Source of the DNA: Mesorhizobium hawassense
Lineage (GTDB): Bacteria; Pseudomonadota; Alphaproteobacteria; Rhizobiales; Rhizobiaceae
NCBI RefSeq assembly: GCF_003289945.1
Contig: NZ_QMBP01000001.1
Coordinates: forward strand, 124,001-188,000
DNA length: 64,000 nucleotides
Direction: 5' to 3'
Shown: positions 27,196-36,359 of the stretch, piece by piece
Numbering within the stretch: the stretch's first letter is position 1
How the letters are laid out: each line of letters opens with the position of its first letter
The notes under the pieces: generated by a model
What the model saw: the letters and a program-made list of their open reading frames with translations, nothing else
Told to the model about the DNA's origin: nothing
Database searches by the model: none
Position numbers and translations under genes: made by a program

Positions 27196-28998
27196 ATGGT
27201 CAAGCTCTCGCACCGAATGTCCAGATCCGCGACCGAGCCTGTCCTCGCCGTCAAAGACCTCTCAGTCATACTCAGCCGCGAAGGCCGGCCTTCCCGCGTC
27301 ATCGACAACATCAGTTTCGACATGTTTCCGTGCGAGATCGTCGCGCTGGTCGGAGAAAGCGGTTCCGGCAAGACAAGCATCGGGCTGGCCCTTCAGGGGC
27401 TGCTGCCGCGTGAATACCTGCCGCGGGTCGCCGGCTCGATCCGGCTTGCGGGCACCGAGTTAGTCGGCGCGGGAGGGCGTACCTGGCGGTCGGCTCGCCG
27501 TCACCTCGTACGCGCCATTCCGCAAGATCCGATGGGGGCGCTCAACCCGACGATGACGATCCGCCACCAGATGCGAGAATCCAATGGCGGGTCCGAGCGA
27601 TCGATCAAGGACTGGCTCGCCCGAACCGGCCTGGCCGACCCCGACCGCATCGCCGATGCGCTTCCGCATCGCCTGTCAGGCGGGCAGCGTCAGCGCGTGC
27701 TTATTGCCATGGCGATGATGGCAAGGCCGAAACTGCTCATCGCCGATGAACCCACCACCGCGCTCGACGTGACCATTCAGGCGCAGATCCTCGACCTGTT
27801 GCGCGATCTCACCCGCGAGCAGCAGACGGCAATTCTGTTCGTGACGCATGATCTGAGTGTGGCGGCTTCACTGGCCGACCGCGTCCTGGTTCTCTACGCG
27901 GGACGCATCGTTGAAATGGGTCGCATACAGGACGTGGCCCGCAATGCCGCGCACCCCTATTCCGCGGGCTTGCTCGCCGCTCGATTCGATCTGGACTCTG
28001 ATCGACGGCGGCCGCTTCCCACGCTCCCCGGCGAGCGCGCGCCCCTGATCAATGTTGCAAGCGCCTGCTCCTATGCGCCACGTTGCCCGATCGCCCAGCC
28101 GGATTGCATGGCAATCCGCCCTCCGCTGGAGGCAGCTTCCGCCCATGGTGGCGCAGTCGCCTGCCTTCATCAGGAACAAACCCCGTTGCTCTCAACGCAG
28201 CGCGCCGATGCGAAGCCATGGCCGGCCGTAGCGGTTCAGGAAACCGCCGCCTTGAGGCTGTCCAACGTCCGAAAGACCTATCCGACCGGGACCCGATCGT
28301 TTTGGGGACGGCGCCAATCGCAGCCTGTTCTTAGATCTGTCAACCTTACGATCAAGCCTGGCGAGTGCGTGGCCCTGGTGGGCGAAAGCGGCGCTGGCAA
28401 ATCTACTCTCTTGAGAATAGCTGCCGGGCTCGAGGCCCCCGAGAGCGGTACGGTTACGCGCTTCGACAAGCTTGGTCCTCAGGTCGTGTTTCAAGACCCC
28501 GTGGCGACACTGACGCCGTGGCTCACGATCGGAGAACAGATCGGCGAGCGCCTGCGTGGGGTTTCGCTGGACAGTGAATACGGCCGACGTCGCGTCGGAG
28601 AGGCAATAAAGCTGGTCGGCCTCGATCCGGTTCTGATGGACGCTCTGCCGGCCGAGATCTCGGTCGGGCAGTGCCAGCGAGCCGTTTTGGCGCGCGCGGT
28701 AATCGTCCCCCCAAGTCTTCTGCTCTGCGATGAGCCGATCAGCGCCATGGACGTGTCGCTGGCGGCCACCACCTTGAACCTCCTCAGCGACCTTCGGCGG
28801 CAGCTCGACATGGCGATGCTGTTCGTGACCCACGATCTGGCGGCCGCCAGGATCATTGCCGACCGTATCGCAGTGCTAAAGGACGGTGAACTGGTTGAGG
28901 TTGCCGATCCAGATGCCATCATTGCCGCACCGCAGTCCGCCTACACGCGGTCTCTCATCGCAGCGATGCCGAGCCTGCCGGCGGGAGGCGGACGATGA
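27196..28998 (+). CDS. ABC transporter ATPase, two nucleotide-binding domains fused (DppD-DppF type)
   Basis: 600 residues holding both ATPase domains of the importer. Domain 1 (about 8-260): Walker A GESGSGKTS, signature LSGGQRQR, Walker B LLIADEP, H-loop FVTHD, then the oligopeptide-type C-terminal Cys-rich tail (CSYAPRCPIAQPDC) that can hold an iron-sulfur cluster in DppD-like proteins. Domain 2 (about 350-590): Walker A GESGAGKST, Walker B LLLCDEP, FVTHD. The second signature reads ISVGQCQR rather than LSGGQxQR, so one ATP site may be weakened. Start at 27196, with an alternative ATG at 27217. Overlaps the next gene by four bases. Confidence 0.93.
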   Translation: MVKLSHRMSRSATEPVLAVKDLSVILSREGRPSRVIDNISFDMFPCEIVALVGESGSGKTSIGLALQGLLPREYLPRVAGSIRLAGTELVGAGGRTWRSARRHLVRAIPQDPMGALNPTMTIRHQMRESNGGSERSIKDWLARTGLADPDRIADALPHRLSGGQRQRVLIAMAMMARPKLLIADEPTTALDVTIQAQILDLLRDLTREQQTAILFVTHDLSVAASLADRVLVLYAGRIVEMGRIQDVARNAAHPYSAGLLAARFDLDSDRRRPLPTLPGERAPLINVASACSYAPRCPIAQPDCMAIRPPLEAASAHGGAVACLHQEQTPLLSTQRADAKPWPAVAVQETAALRLSNVRKTYPTGTRSFWGRRQSQPVLRSVNLTIKPGECVALVGESGAGKSTLLRIAAGLEAPESGTVTRFDKLGPQVVFQDPVATLTPWLTIGEQIGERLRGVSLDSEYGRRRVGEAIKLVGLDPVLMDALPAEISVGQCQRAVLARAVIVPPSLLLCDEPISAMDVSLAATTLNLLSDLRRQLDMAMLFVTHDLAAARIIADRIAVLKDGELVEVADPDAIIAAPQSAYTRSLIAAMPSLPAGGGR

Positions 28999-29855
28999 CA
29001 GGCAGGCCAGGCCAGGACACGCCCGCGCGGCCCCGGTTCAACTGGCGCGATTTCTTCCGGCGTGCCGGTTGGCTTGAAAGCATCGGCATTGTCGGAGTGC
29101 CTGTCGTAACCGTTCTTGCCGTGCTGGCGCCGTGGATCACCCCGTTCGACCCACAGCTGCGCGTCGCCGGGGCCTACCTGCCACCTTCGGCCGGACATTG
29201 GTTCGGCACCGACGAGATCGGTCGTGATCTGTTCTCGCGCATCATCCTCGGCGTTCGATACACATGGCTGTCGGGGCTTGCCGTTATCGGTTTCACTCTC
29301 ATTGTGGGTTCTCTAGTCGGGCTGATTTCCGGCCTGATGGGGGGCAAGGTCGATCTTGTCGTCGAGCGGATCGTCGACTTGTTCATAGTCCTTCCCTCAA
29401 CGCTGATCGCGCTCGCTTTCGTGGCTGCGGTTGGCCCCGGGCTCGTCAACACGATGATCGCGCTCGCCATTTTCTGGTGGCCTTGGTACGCGCGCATATC
29501 CCACGATGAAATCCGTCGTCTCAAAGCCCGTCCACATGTTGAGGCTGCGCGTATGGCCGGGGTGCGCGGTCCGCGGCTGCTGTTGCGCTACCTGTTGCCG
29601 GGAGTGGTCCCGGCCTTGCTCATCGGGGCGTCGCTGGACCTCGCGAACGTGATCATGACGCTGTCGCTGATGTCGTTCCTTGGTCTTGGCCTTCCTGCAC
29701 CGGCGCCCGAGCTCGGAGCGATGACGTCGCGCACCCTTGACAGTCTCACCGTGCATTGGTGGCTGCCGATCCTGCCGGCTGCGATCATCTTTTTCCTCTG
29801 CCTTCTCGCCAACCTTGCGGGCGACGGAATTCGCGCCGCGCTAAGGGGGGCCTAG
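28995..29855 (+). CDS. ABC transporter permease, DppC type
   Basis: 286-residue inner-membrane permease with six predicted helices. The N-terminal region has the DppC/OppC pattern: a cytoplasmic start, a first helix (IGIVGVPVVTVLAVLAPWITPFDP), then HWFGTDEIGRDLFSRIILGVRYTWLSGL. The EAA loop is EAARMAGVRGPRLLLRYLLPGVVPALL. Starts by ATGA overlap with the ATPase gene, and the DppB-type gene begins immediately after its stop. Confidence 0.93.
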   Translation: MTGRPGQDTPARPRFNWRDFFRRAGWLESIGIVGVPVVTVLAVLAPWITPFDPQLRVAGAYLPPSAGHWFGTDEIGRDLFSRIILGVRYTWLSGLAVIGFTLIVGSLVGLISGLMGGKVDLVVERIVDLFIVLPSTLIALAFVAAVGPGLVNTMIALAIFWWPWYARISHDEIRRLKARPHVEAARMAGVRGPRLLLRYLLPGVVPALLIGASLDLANVIMTLSLMSFLGLGLPAPAPELGAMTSRTLDSLTVHWWLPILPAAIIFFLCLLANLAGDGIRAALRGA

Positions 29856-30845
29856 ATGCTGGCATATCTCACCAAAAGCATCGTCGGCGCCGTCGTCGTT
29901 CTCCTGATGATGAGCTTCATCGTTTTCGGTCTGCAAAGCATGATCCCCGCCGATCCAGCGCGAGCCGTCGCCGGGCCGAACGCTCCGCCGGAAACGGTCG
30001 AGGCAATGCGCAAGCAACTCGGACTGGACGACCCGGCTTTCGTTCAGTACGGGCGCTTTCTATCGCGTCTGGCACATGGTGATCTGGGGACGTCGGTAAG
30101 GACGCGTCAGCCGGTCTCTGACGACATACGGCAATATCTCCCCGCTACGCTTGAACTCGGACTGGCGTCGATCGCTTTGGGAGCGGCGCTTGCGCTCGTG
30201 ATGGCAGTCCTCCAGTTTCTGGTTCCGGGATCGGGCGGCATAAGGCTCGCCATGGTGGGCGTGGGCTCCACGCCGATCTTTCTGTCGGCCTTGCTTCTCA
30301 GCTACTTTTTCTGGTTCCGGCTCGGTTGGCTTCCCGGATCGGGTAGGCTTGGCTACCGCGATTTCGCAGGCCCGACGGGACTCAATCTCCTCGATGGAAT
30401 ACTGGTCGGCCGGCCCGACGTCAGTCTGGACGCGCTGCTGCACATGATCTTGCCCGCGCTTGCATTGGCGCTGCCCATCGGCATCGCGGTTGGGCGAAGC
30501 CTGAACGGCGCGCTCCACGAAGTTATGAGTCAGCCATATGTTCGGACGGCACGTGGCAAGGGTCTCAGCGAGACAAAGGTGCTGTTGCGGCACGGTTTGC
30601 GCAATGCCGCCACTGCGCCACTGTCCATGCTCGGCCTGCAGGTCCGGCTTCTTTTCGGAAATTTGCTGATCGTCGAGCGCGTTTTCGGCTGGCCCGGTCT
30701 GGGTCTTTACACGGTCCAGGCCTTTGCCAGCGCCGATCTCCCGGCGGTGCTGGGCGTCGCCATCGTCTTCGGAATCTTATACATCCTGGTCAACACTCTC
30801 ATAGAGATCGGACAGTCGATTGCCGATCCTCGGATCAGCCTCTGA
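29856..30845 (+). CDS. ABC transporter permease, DppB type
   Basis: 329-residue partner permease with six helices. Family features: MLAYLTKSIVGAVVVLLMMSFIVFGLQSMIPADPAR at the start, the segment GRFLSRLAHGDLGTSVRTRQPV, and the EAA-type loop YVRTARGKGLSETKVLLRHGLRNAATAPLSMLGLQ. Last gene of the operon binding protein - ATPase - DppC - DppB; permease order is reversed relative to the common dppBCDF. It is followed by the convergent kinase gene after 17 bases holding GCCCG-CT-CGGGC, possibly a shared terminator. Confidence 0.93.
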   Translation: MLAYLTKSIVGAVVVLLMMSFIVFGLQSMIPADPARAVAGPNAPPETVEAMRKQLGLDDPAFVQYGRFLSRLAHGDLGTSVRTRQPVSDDIRQYLPATLELGLASIALGAALALVMAVLQFLVPGSGGIRLAMVGVGSTPIFLSALLLSYFFWFRLGWLPGSGRLGYRDFAGPTGLNLLDGILVGRPDVSLDALLHMILPALALALPIGIAVGRSLNGALHEVMSQPYVRTARGKGLSETKVLLRHGLRNAATAPLSMLGLQVRLLFGNLLIVERVFGWPGLGLYTVQAFASADLPAVLGVAIVFGILYILVNTLIEIGQSIADPRISL

Positions 30846-30862
30846 CGAGCCCGCTCGGGCGC

Positions 30863-32701
30863 TTACCGTCGCGCCAGTATCTTGTCAGCCCCGGCGGCGC
30901 GGATGGGCAGGCTGAATGTTATGGATGCCCCTCCTGTATCGACATTTTCCGCCCAAAGTCGTCCGCGGTGTGCCTCGATGATAGAGCGGCAGATTGCAAG
31001 GCCCATTCCCATTCCATCCGGCTTGGTCGTGTAGAACGCGTCGAAGATGCGTTCCGGATTGCTTAGCCCACGGCCGCGATCTCGCACTTCGACCTCGACT
31101 GTTCCGTCATTCTGATGCCGCGATATGACTTGCAAGCTTCGCCCGGTGAAACTGATGTCCTGCATCGCTTCGATGCCGTTGCGGACGAGGTTGAGAACGA
31201 CCTGCTCCATCTGAACGTGGTCGGCAGTCGTCGCAGGGAGAGCGGGATCGAGCTGAAGGTCCAACTCGACGTTGGTCGATGCGAATCTGTCACCCAGGAG
31301 ATCACACACTTCGCGGATCACGGTGTTCAGATCGATCGCGCGCGGTTCGCTTTCGGTCTTGCTGAATAGTGCTCTGATGCGGCTGATCACCTGCGCTGCC
31401 GCGTCGGCGTTCTTGATGATCTTCTGGGCGACGCGGCTGGCGTGATTGAAGTTTGGCGGGTCGGCGTTCAGCCATCTCTGGAATGCGCCGGCGTTGGCCA
31501 CGACCGCCTGCAGCGGCTGGTTGAGTTCGTGCGCAATGGACACTGACAGTTCGGACAGGCTGGCGGCGCGCAGGGCGCGCGCGAGCCGCTCGTCCGCCAG
31601 ACGCAGGGATTCTTGTGCGCGGACCTCGTCGTCGATGTCGAAGTTGACGCCGTACCAGCGAAGGATTGTGCCGTCTTCGTCGCGCAGCGGTTCGAAGCGG
31701 GAATCGATCCAGCGATATTCGCCGTCCTTGCGGCAGAGCCGACCTTTGTGCTGGAGTGGCTCCCCGCGGGCAAATGACATCTGGAACACGGCCTTGACGC
31801 CGGCCTTGTCGTCGGGATGGAACAGCTCCACGTGCGAGGCGAATTGCCGAGTGCCTCGCGGCTCATCCTTGGGCACGTCGATGCCTGCCCAGTCGACGAA
31901 CCGTTTGTTGAAGTAGTACGGCAACCCCGCCGGCGTCATCAGCCAGATCATGGTGGGAACCGTATCGACCAGCAGCCTGAGCTCCCTCTCGCTCCTACGC
32001 AGGGCCGCTTCCGCTTTGTGCCGGTCGTCTATGTCCTCGGTATGGCCATTCCATCCGACGATTCGCCCATGCTCATCGCGCGAGGCAACGCCCGTATCGC
32101 GAAACCAGCGATAGGTTCCATCGAACCGGCGCAAACGTTTTTCTTCGATCATCGGCTCGCCCGACCCCAGGCTGTGGCGCCATTGCGCCATGCTCGTCTC
32201 GACATCGTCGGGATGGACAAATCTCCGCCACCAGGAAAAGTCGTCCGCATCCATGATCTCGCGCATTTCTTCGGCCGTAACGCCAACGTACTCGAGGGCT
32301 GCGGGATTGAGGAACCGAAGGCGCCCGTCTGGATAGGCGGACCAGCCGAGGTCCGGCGTATCGGCAGCAGCAGATCCGGCGCCCTGGTAAACCCGGTCAT
32401 AAAAGCTGATTGTCCTGAAGATCTTAATTATCAGCCATAGTCCAAACGCCCCGAAAACAAACGCGGCGAACCGAGCAAGACCGTTTTCCGTTGCGTGTCC
32501 AGGCAACAGCAAGATAGCCGCCGACATCAGGCTGGCGGCAGATGCGGCCACCAATCCCGCCTTCCAGCCCATGCAGATGCATACGACTGCGACCACCACC
32601 AATAGGCCAGATGGCTCGCGGGTTAACAGGGTAACCAAGAGGCACGCAACGCCAATTGCCGCAGCCACGGCGCGACGCTGCTGCGATGACGTTAGCTCCA
32701 T
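30863..32701 (-). CDS. Membrane PAS sensor histidine kinase
   Basis: 612 residues. Four hydrophobic helices in the first 100 residues resemble the KdpD-like/DUF4118 sensor region. Two PAS/PAC units follow (about 115-245 and 255-375). His391 in SIAHELNQPLQAVV is the phosphoacceptor, and the ATPase domain contains NLVRNGIEAM, DRGRGLS and FYTTKPDGMGMGLAICRSIIEAHRG. The kinase core closely resembles that of the six-PAS kinase, suggesting paralogs. AGAGGG precedes the ATG. It lies 52 bases downstream of the FixJ-like gene on the same strand, so the two form a pair. Confidence 0.93.
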   Translation of the reverse strand: MELTSSQQRRAVAAAIGVACLLVTLLTREPSGLLVVVAVVCICMGWKAGLVAASAASLMSAAILLLPGHATENGLARFAAFVFGAFGLWLIIKIFRTISFYDRVYQGAGSAAADTPDLGWSAYPDGRLRFLNPAALEYVGVTAEEMREIMDADDFSWWRRFVHPDDVETSMAQWRHSLGSGEPMIEEKRLRRFDGTYRWFRDTGVASRDEHGRIVGWNGHTEDIDDRHKAEAALRRSERELRLLVDTVPTMIWLMTPAGLPYYFNKRFVDWAGIDVPKDEPRGTRQFASHVELFHPDDKAGVKAVFQMSFARGEPLQHKGRLCRKDGEYRWIDSRFEPLRDEDGTILRWYGVNFDIDDEVRAQESLRLADERLARALRAASLSELSVSIAHELNQPLQAVVANAGAFQRWLNADPPNFNHASRVAQKIIKNADAAAQVISRIRALFSKTESEPRAIDLNTVIREVCDLLGDRFASTNVELDLQLDPALPATTADHVQMEQVVLNLVRNGIEAMQDISFTGRSLQVISRHQNDGTVEVEVRDRGRGLSNPERIFDAFYTTKPDGMGMGLAICRSIIEAHRGRLWAENVDTGGASITFSLPIRAAGADKILARR

Positions 32702-32753
32702 CTGAGACCCTCTGGATGCCGCTTCCGCGGTCCGTCTGTCGCCGCCGCCCCGT

Positions 32754-33476
32754 CTACTCAGCGAGCAAAGTGCCCTCTTGCTCCCGATTCTGCGGCTGCT
32801 TGCCTGCGGCGGAAGCTATCTTCAACCGGCTTTGGATATCGGCTGGCAACGACTGACAGACGTTGAATAGATGAGAGACGGACCGCGCGTTCATCTTCCT
32901 CATCATATTGCTTCGATGGAGCTTCACGGTGATTTCGCTAATACCGAGATCGAACGCGATCTCCTTGTTCATCGCACCGGAAACCACAAAACTCAGTACT
33001 TCCCGCTCGCGAGGCGTCAATGCATCATACAAGGCTGAATTCTTTTGGGTTACGGCAGAGGCCGCTCTTCGAGCTATGTCGGCCGCAATGGCTATCGACA
33101 CGGCGTCCAGGAACGTTTGGTCGCGCACCGGCTTGGTGAGGAAATCCACTGCGCCCGCCTTCATCGCCTCGACGCTCATGGCAATGTCGCCATGACCCGT
33201 CAAGAATATGATGGGCGTCATGATGTTTCTGGCTGCGAGGAGCTGCTGGAGATCGATGCCGCTCAGACCCGGCATTCGGACATCGAGTACCAAACAGCCC
33301 GGGCGGCTCGGAAGGTTCGTGTCGAGCACTTCCTGGGCCGAGGAAAACGATATCGTGTCGATCCCAACCGATCTTAGCAACTCCTCCAGGGAGTCGCGAA
33401 CCTCCGCATCATCGTCGACCAGAATTGCTATGGGGCTGTCTGCAGTTTCTGGATTTGCCACGCCCATAATCCTCAT
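32754..33476 (-). CDS. FixJ-type response regulator 3
   Basis: About 240 residues: receiver with ILVDDDAEVRDSLEELL, Asp in CLVLDVRMPGLSGIDLQ, TGHGDIAMSVEAMKAGAVDFLTKP, and a LuxR-type helix-turn-helix (LTPREREVLSFVVSGAMNKEIAFDLGISEITVKLHRSNMMRKM). The start is uncertain: GTG at 33494, ATG at 33476 or ATG at 33467; only the last has a nearby GAGGA. Cotranscribed with the membrane PAS kinase downstream. Strongly similar to regulator 2 at 23577-24266, so cross-talk between the two systems is plausible. Confidence 0.9.
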   Translation of the reverse strand: MRIMGVANPETADSPIAILVDDDAEVRDSLEELLRSVGIDTISFSSAQEVLDTNLPSRPGCLVLDVRMPGLSGIDLQQLLAARNIMTPIIFLTGHGDIAMSVEAMKAGAVDFLTKPVRDQTFLDAVSIAIAADIARRAASAVTQKNSALYDALTPREREVLSFVVSGAMNKEIAFDLGISEITVKLHRSNMMRKMNARSVSHLFNVCQSLPADIQSRLKIASAAGKQPQNREQEGTLLAE

Positions 33477-33874
33477 CCGGGGCGATCTGGACACGAATTG
33501 ACCGTGTTCGGTAGGTCATTATCAACCGCACGTCCGTCGCACGTCAACTAAACGGCCCTTGCATCGGCTTGTGAAAAACCCGTCACGGTCCCCAAAAAAG
33601 GGCGGGGATCGGCCCCGATAGGGCAATTCCCTCAGTATCTGACGTAGCGGAATGGTCGAGGGCGGCGCAACACGACAATGGGTGATTGGGCATAGAGTTT
33701 TGATTAGTCAGCCTAGACTTCGGTATAGGGCCGTTTTGATCCCGGTCTGAACGCGGTCGCCATGCTGCAGACCCCTGGCGCGAAACGGCGCGGCAAACGT
33801 TGGAGGCGCCGAGGCACAGGAAGCACACTGATGGCGTGCCGTTGCTGCGCCGCGACGACCTCCGGCAATCGATG
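33477..33874 (-). other. Intergenic region between SPW and regulator 3 genes
   Basis: About 400 bases without a credible gene. On the minus strand this is the promoter region of the regulator/kinase pair. It has A/T-richer patches (around 33570-33600 and 33690-33720), but I could not identify a specific promoter. Confidence 0.4.
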
Positions 33875-34231
33875 TCAATTGGTGCTCGAATGAGCGTGCG
33901 CCCTGCGACTTGCCACAAGTTGCAGGGTGGCGAATGTCGCTACGCAAATCCCGATCAGGACATGCGTCCACATCGGACCCTGCGCCGATCCGAAGCCGAG
34001 CAGAAACGGAGCTGCCACCGCCCAGCACCCTAAGGTGAGGTTGGACCATTCCGCCCAATCGCCATAGCGATAGAGGGCCATGGCAGAGGTGCACACGATC
34101 AGCGCGCCCACGACCCCGGCGTTCCAAGCCGCGGCAGGCAGCCCGACGAACATGATTGCGGCGCAGGCCAAGCCTGCGCCGAGGATAAGGTTGGTCCATT
34201 CCAACCCTTTGCTTGGCACATCACTTCTCAT
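33875..34231 (-). CDS. SPW-repeat membrane protein
   Basis: 118-residue inner-membrane protein with four hydrophobic helices arranged as two similar halves, each with a W-N-xx-L/T-x-G pattern (EWTNLILGAGLACAA and EWSNLTLGCWAVAAPFLLGF), the hallmark of the SPW repeat family. Function unknown in this family. AAGGAG at 34238-34243 sits six bases from the ATG at 34231 and abuts an ATG at 34237, so 34231 is preferred. A repeated promoter-like element lies about 75 bases upstream. Confidence 0.85.
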   Translation of the reverse strand: MRSDVPSKGLEWTNLILGAGLACAAIMFVGLPAAAWNAGVVGALIVCTSAMALYRYGDWAEWSNLTLGCWAVAAPFLLGFGSAQGPMWTHVLIGICVATFATLQLVASRRAHAHSSTN

Positions 34232-34269
34232 TTTCATCTCCTTCTTCAGCCCTGCCACGGAGGTGGCCG

Positions 34270-34344
34270 GTAGGCGAAGGATGAGACAGTCCGGGGCAGC
34301 AGCCTATTCTACGCAGGCACCTGTCCGCCGATGCTGAAGTCTAG
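34270..34344 (-). promoter_or_regulatory. Copy 4 of the repeated promoter-like element (minus strand)
   Basis: On the minus strand: CTAGACTTCAGCATC, 8 bases, GGTGC, then TAGAAT (34311-34306) and AGGCTGCTGCCCCGG. The GCAT to TAGAAT distance is 19 bases, as in other copies, and the left part matches copy 1 strongly (CTAGACxTTCxGCATCG). It points at the SPW gene, 75 bases away. Confidence 0.5.
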
Positions 34345-34426
34345 GTCGCCCAGGCCCGGTGATGGTTGAAGATATCGAAGCGCCGGTATCGCAGCTGGCA
34401 GGGGATCGGCGATGCTGCTGGCCGTA

Positions 34427-35617
34427 TTATTCGGGATAGTCGGCCTTGAGGTTCTCGAACGTCAGCCTGCTATCGACATTGTCGCCGACCTCGATGTGCC
34501 TTTCCTTGTCTTGCAGCACATCGGTCCAATTCAGCGCGATGCGAAAGTCGGCAACACGCATCAGCGTCGCGCGCCAGTCTGCGATACTGCCGATGTTGTT
34601 GATGAACCAGCGCAGAGACGAATGCACCTGGTTGAAAGCGCCCACCGCCATCATCATTCCGCCGAAGCTGATATCGCCTGAGAAGTAGACCGGCGAAGCC
34701 ACCAGAACGGGCGCCACGACGGTGATCCAGCCATAGGTTTCGGTAACCCAGGACAGGTTGAGTTGAGCCGCATAGATGCGCCGCATGGCGCCCAGTACCG
34801 CACTGAGATCGAGTTCCAGCCGCCGCCGCGCATCGGCTTCGCGATGGTTGCGTGCAATGGCATCGACGTCCTCGTTGACACGCACCATCGAGGAACGCAG
34901 TTCCGCTTCGCGTGTATAGCGATCGCTGTCGAGGCTGATGAGCGGACGCCCTACCAGCCAGCTTAACCACGATGCAATGCCGGCATAAAGCAGTGCCGCC
35001 CATACCATGTAACCTGATATCGCCAGGGCATAACCGCCAAGGTGAAAGACGAAGCCGGAAGAAAGCTGCCAGAGCACGCCGACAAACGATGCAAGCAGCA
35101 CTAAGGACTGCAGCAGGCCGACGCCGAGATCCGTCGACAGGTCCGACAGATGCGCGGCATCCTGCTGCATGCGCTGGTCAGGATTGACGGCAATAGCGCC
35201 GGCATTGGCCAGCCGAAAGGCCTGCGCCGGACGCATCCATTGTTCGATCAGATCCAGCGTCAGCGCCTCGCGCAACCTCAAACGGATATTCTGGTTTAGC
35301 CAGGTCTGGCCGATACTGAGCACCAAAAGGCCGCCGGCAATGGCCGCGAAGACGAGAAGCTGGTGCAGGAAGTCCGTCACGTCGCGCCGGGCCAGGGCAT
35401 CGTAGAAAGGCTGGTTCCAGCGGTTGAGCAGAACCTGTCCGATCGCGCTTGCGACGATGACCGCCACGATGCCGGCCGATGTCCAGAGCAGCCCGGTTCG
35501 GACCGGTGATCCCTTCAAACCCAGCCTGATCGCCGCCAGTTGCTCGCGGAGGCTGCTGGCCCCGACCGAGTCGGCGGTCTTCTCGACGTCGGATTGATCA
35601 TCCGCTCGGCCAGCCAT
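34427..35617 (-). CDS. SbmA/YddA-like ABC transporter membrane domain, ATPase domain missing
   Basis: 396 residues: a charged N-terminus, six membrane helices and the family segment LTLDLIEQWMRPAQAFRL...NPDQRMQQDAAHLSDLSTDLGVGLLQSLVLLASFVGVLW found in peptide/vitamin-B12-type exporters (YddA, BacA/SbmA). In YddA-like proteins an ATPase domain begins with a strand like LTFENLxxxxP; here the protein stops right there (RLTFENLKADYPE), and the following DNA on this strand has no Walker A sequence. Either truncated, or a membrane-only transporter like SbmA/BacA, which need no ATPase domain. An upstream GGAT is the only ribosome-site candidate. Confidence 0.82.
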   Translation of the reverse strand: MAGRADDQSDVEKTADSVGASSLREQLAAIRLGLKGSPVRTGLLWTSAGIVAVIVASAIGQVLLNRWNQPFYDALARRDVTDFLHQLLVFAAIAGGLLVLSIGQTWLNQNIRLRLREALTLDLIEQWMRPAQAFRLANAGAIAVNPDQRMQQDAAHLSDLSTDLGVGLLQSLVLLASFVGVLWQLSSGFVFHLGGYALAISGYMVWAALLYAGIASWLSWLVGRPLISLDSDRYTREAELRSSMVRVNEDVDAIARNHREADARRRLELDLSAVLGAMRRIYAAQLNLSWVTETYGWITVVAPVLVASPVYFSGDISFGGMMMAVGAFNQVHSSLRWFINNIGSIADWRATLMRVADFRIALNWTDVLQDKERHIEVGDNVDSRLTFENLKADYPE

Positions 35618-35849
35618 AAATGAGATCCATGTTTGCGCGGCGGGTCAAATCAACCGAAGCCGCGGCGCGAACTTCGGCATTGCGGCCGAAAATCCCAACC
35701 GCGTCTCGGTCGGCGTCTTTCCTGACAAAATGTCGGTTACGGCGCGTCGCGGCGACGCTCTGACCTGGATTGGGGCGCACTTCGCCGGGCTGTGATGGCC
35801 TAAGGGCCGAGGCCTTATGCCCCGGTCCTCGCAATTTTTGCCATCGGGA

Positions 35850-36077
35850 TTAGTGGCCCCAGATGCCCTGGCCGTATTCTTCGTGAGGAACAATCGGCCT
35901 GCGCACGGTCCGCGGCCCGCCGACGTTGTCGTCTGCCTTCTTGGTCGATGAAGTGTGCATGGCATCAGTGGCAATTGCGGGCTGTTGATCTGCCCCTGAC
36001 CCACAGCAATGGTCACTTCCGGCAAAAGCGCCTCCCGCGGAAAGAAAGAGAGCGGTGGTAACAAGGATCATTTTCAT
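35850..36077 (-). CDS. Small secreted protein, 75 aa
   Basis: Signal peptide MKMILVTTALFLSAGGAFAGS, followed by a 55-residue mature part with CCGSGADQQ near its start and charged, low-complexity sequence ending in EEYGQGIWGH. The vicinal cysteines could bind metal or be oxidised. GGAG seven bases before the ATG at 36077 supports the start over an in-frame ATG at 36113. No family recognised. Confidence 0.6.
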   Translation of the reverse strand: MKMILVTTALFLSAGGAFAGSDHCCGSGADQQPAIATDAMHTSSTKKADDNVGGPRTVRRPIVPHEEYGQGIWGH

Positions 36078-36306
36078 CGTGGTGACTCCGTATTTGATCT
36101 TGATGGCATTCACTCCAGCAAAGATACAGGCGGAGCACCTGCCAAACGATCAGACCTGCAGGCTGGCTGACCCATACGAAGGCATTGTGCTGTGCAGGCT
36201 GGAGGGCAGGGGATGCTGCCGTTGCCGAGAGGTTTTGGTGCCTATGTGCCGGCTCCTTGCGGGAGATCAAAGGCGATCGCCGCCAACTCCGTATGACGCG
36301 CGAAAT

Positions 36307-36334
36307 GCAAGAACACGGCTGCCGTGTTCCTTGC
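36307..36334. repeat. Strong inverted repeat
   Basis: GAACACGG-CTG-CCGTGTTC (36311-36329), extended by GCAA/TTGC past a single bulge. Suits an operator or a terminator; it lies 26 bases before a copy of the repeated element. Confidence 0.6.
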
Positions 36335-36359
36335 GGTCCTGACCGTCAAGCCAATCGAT

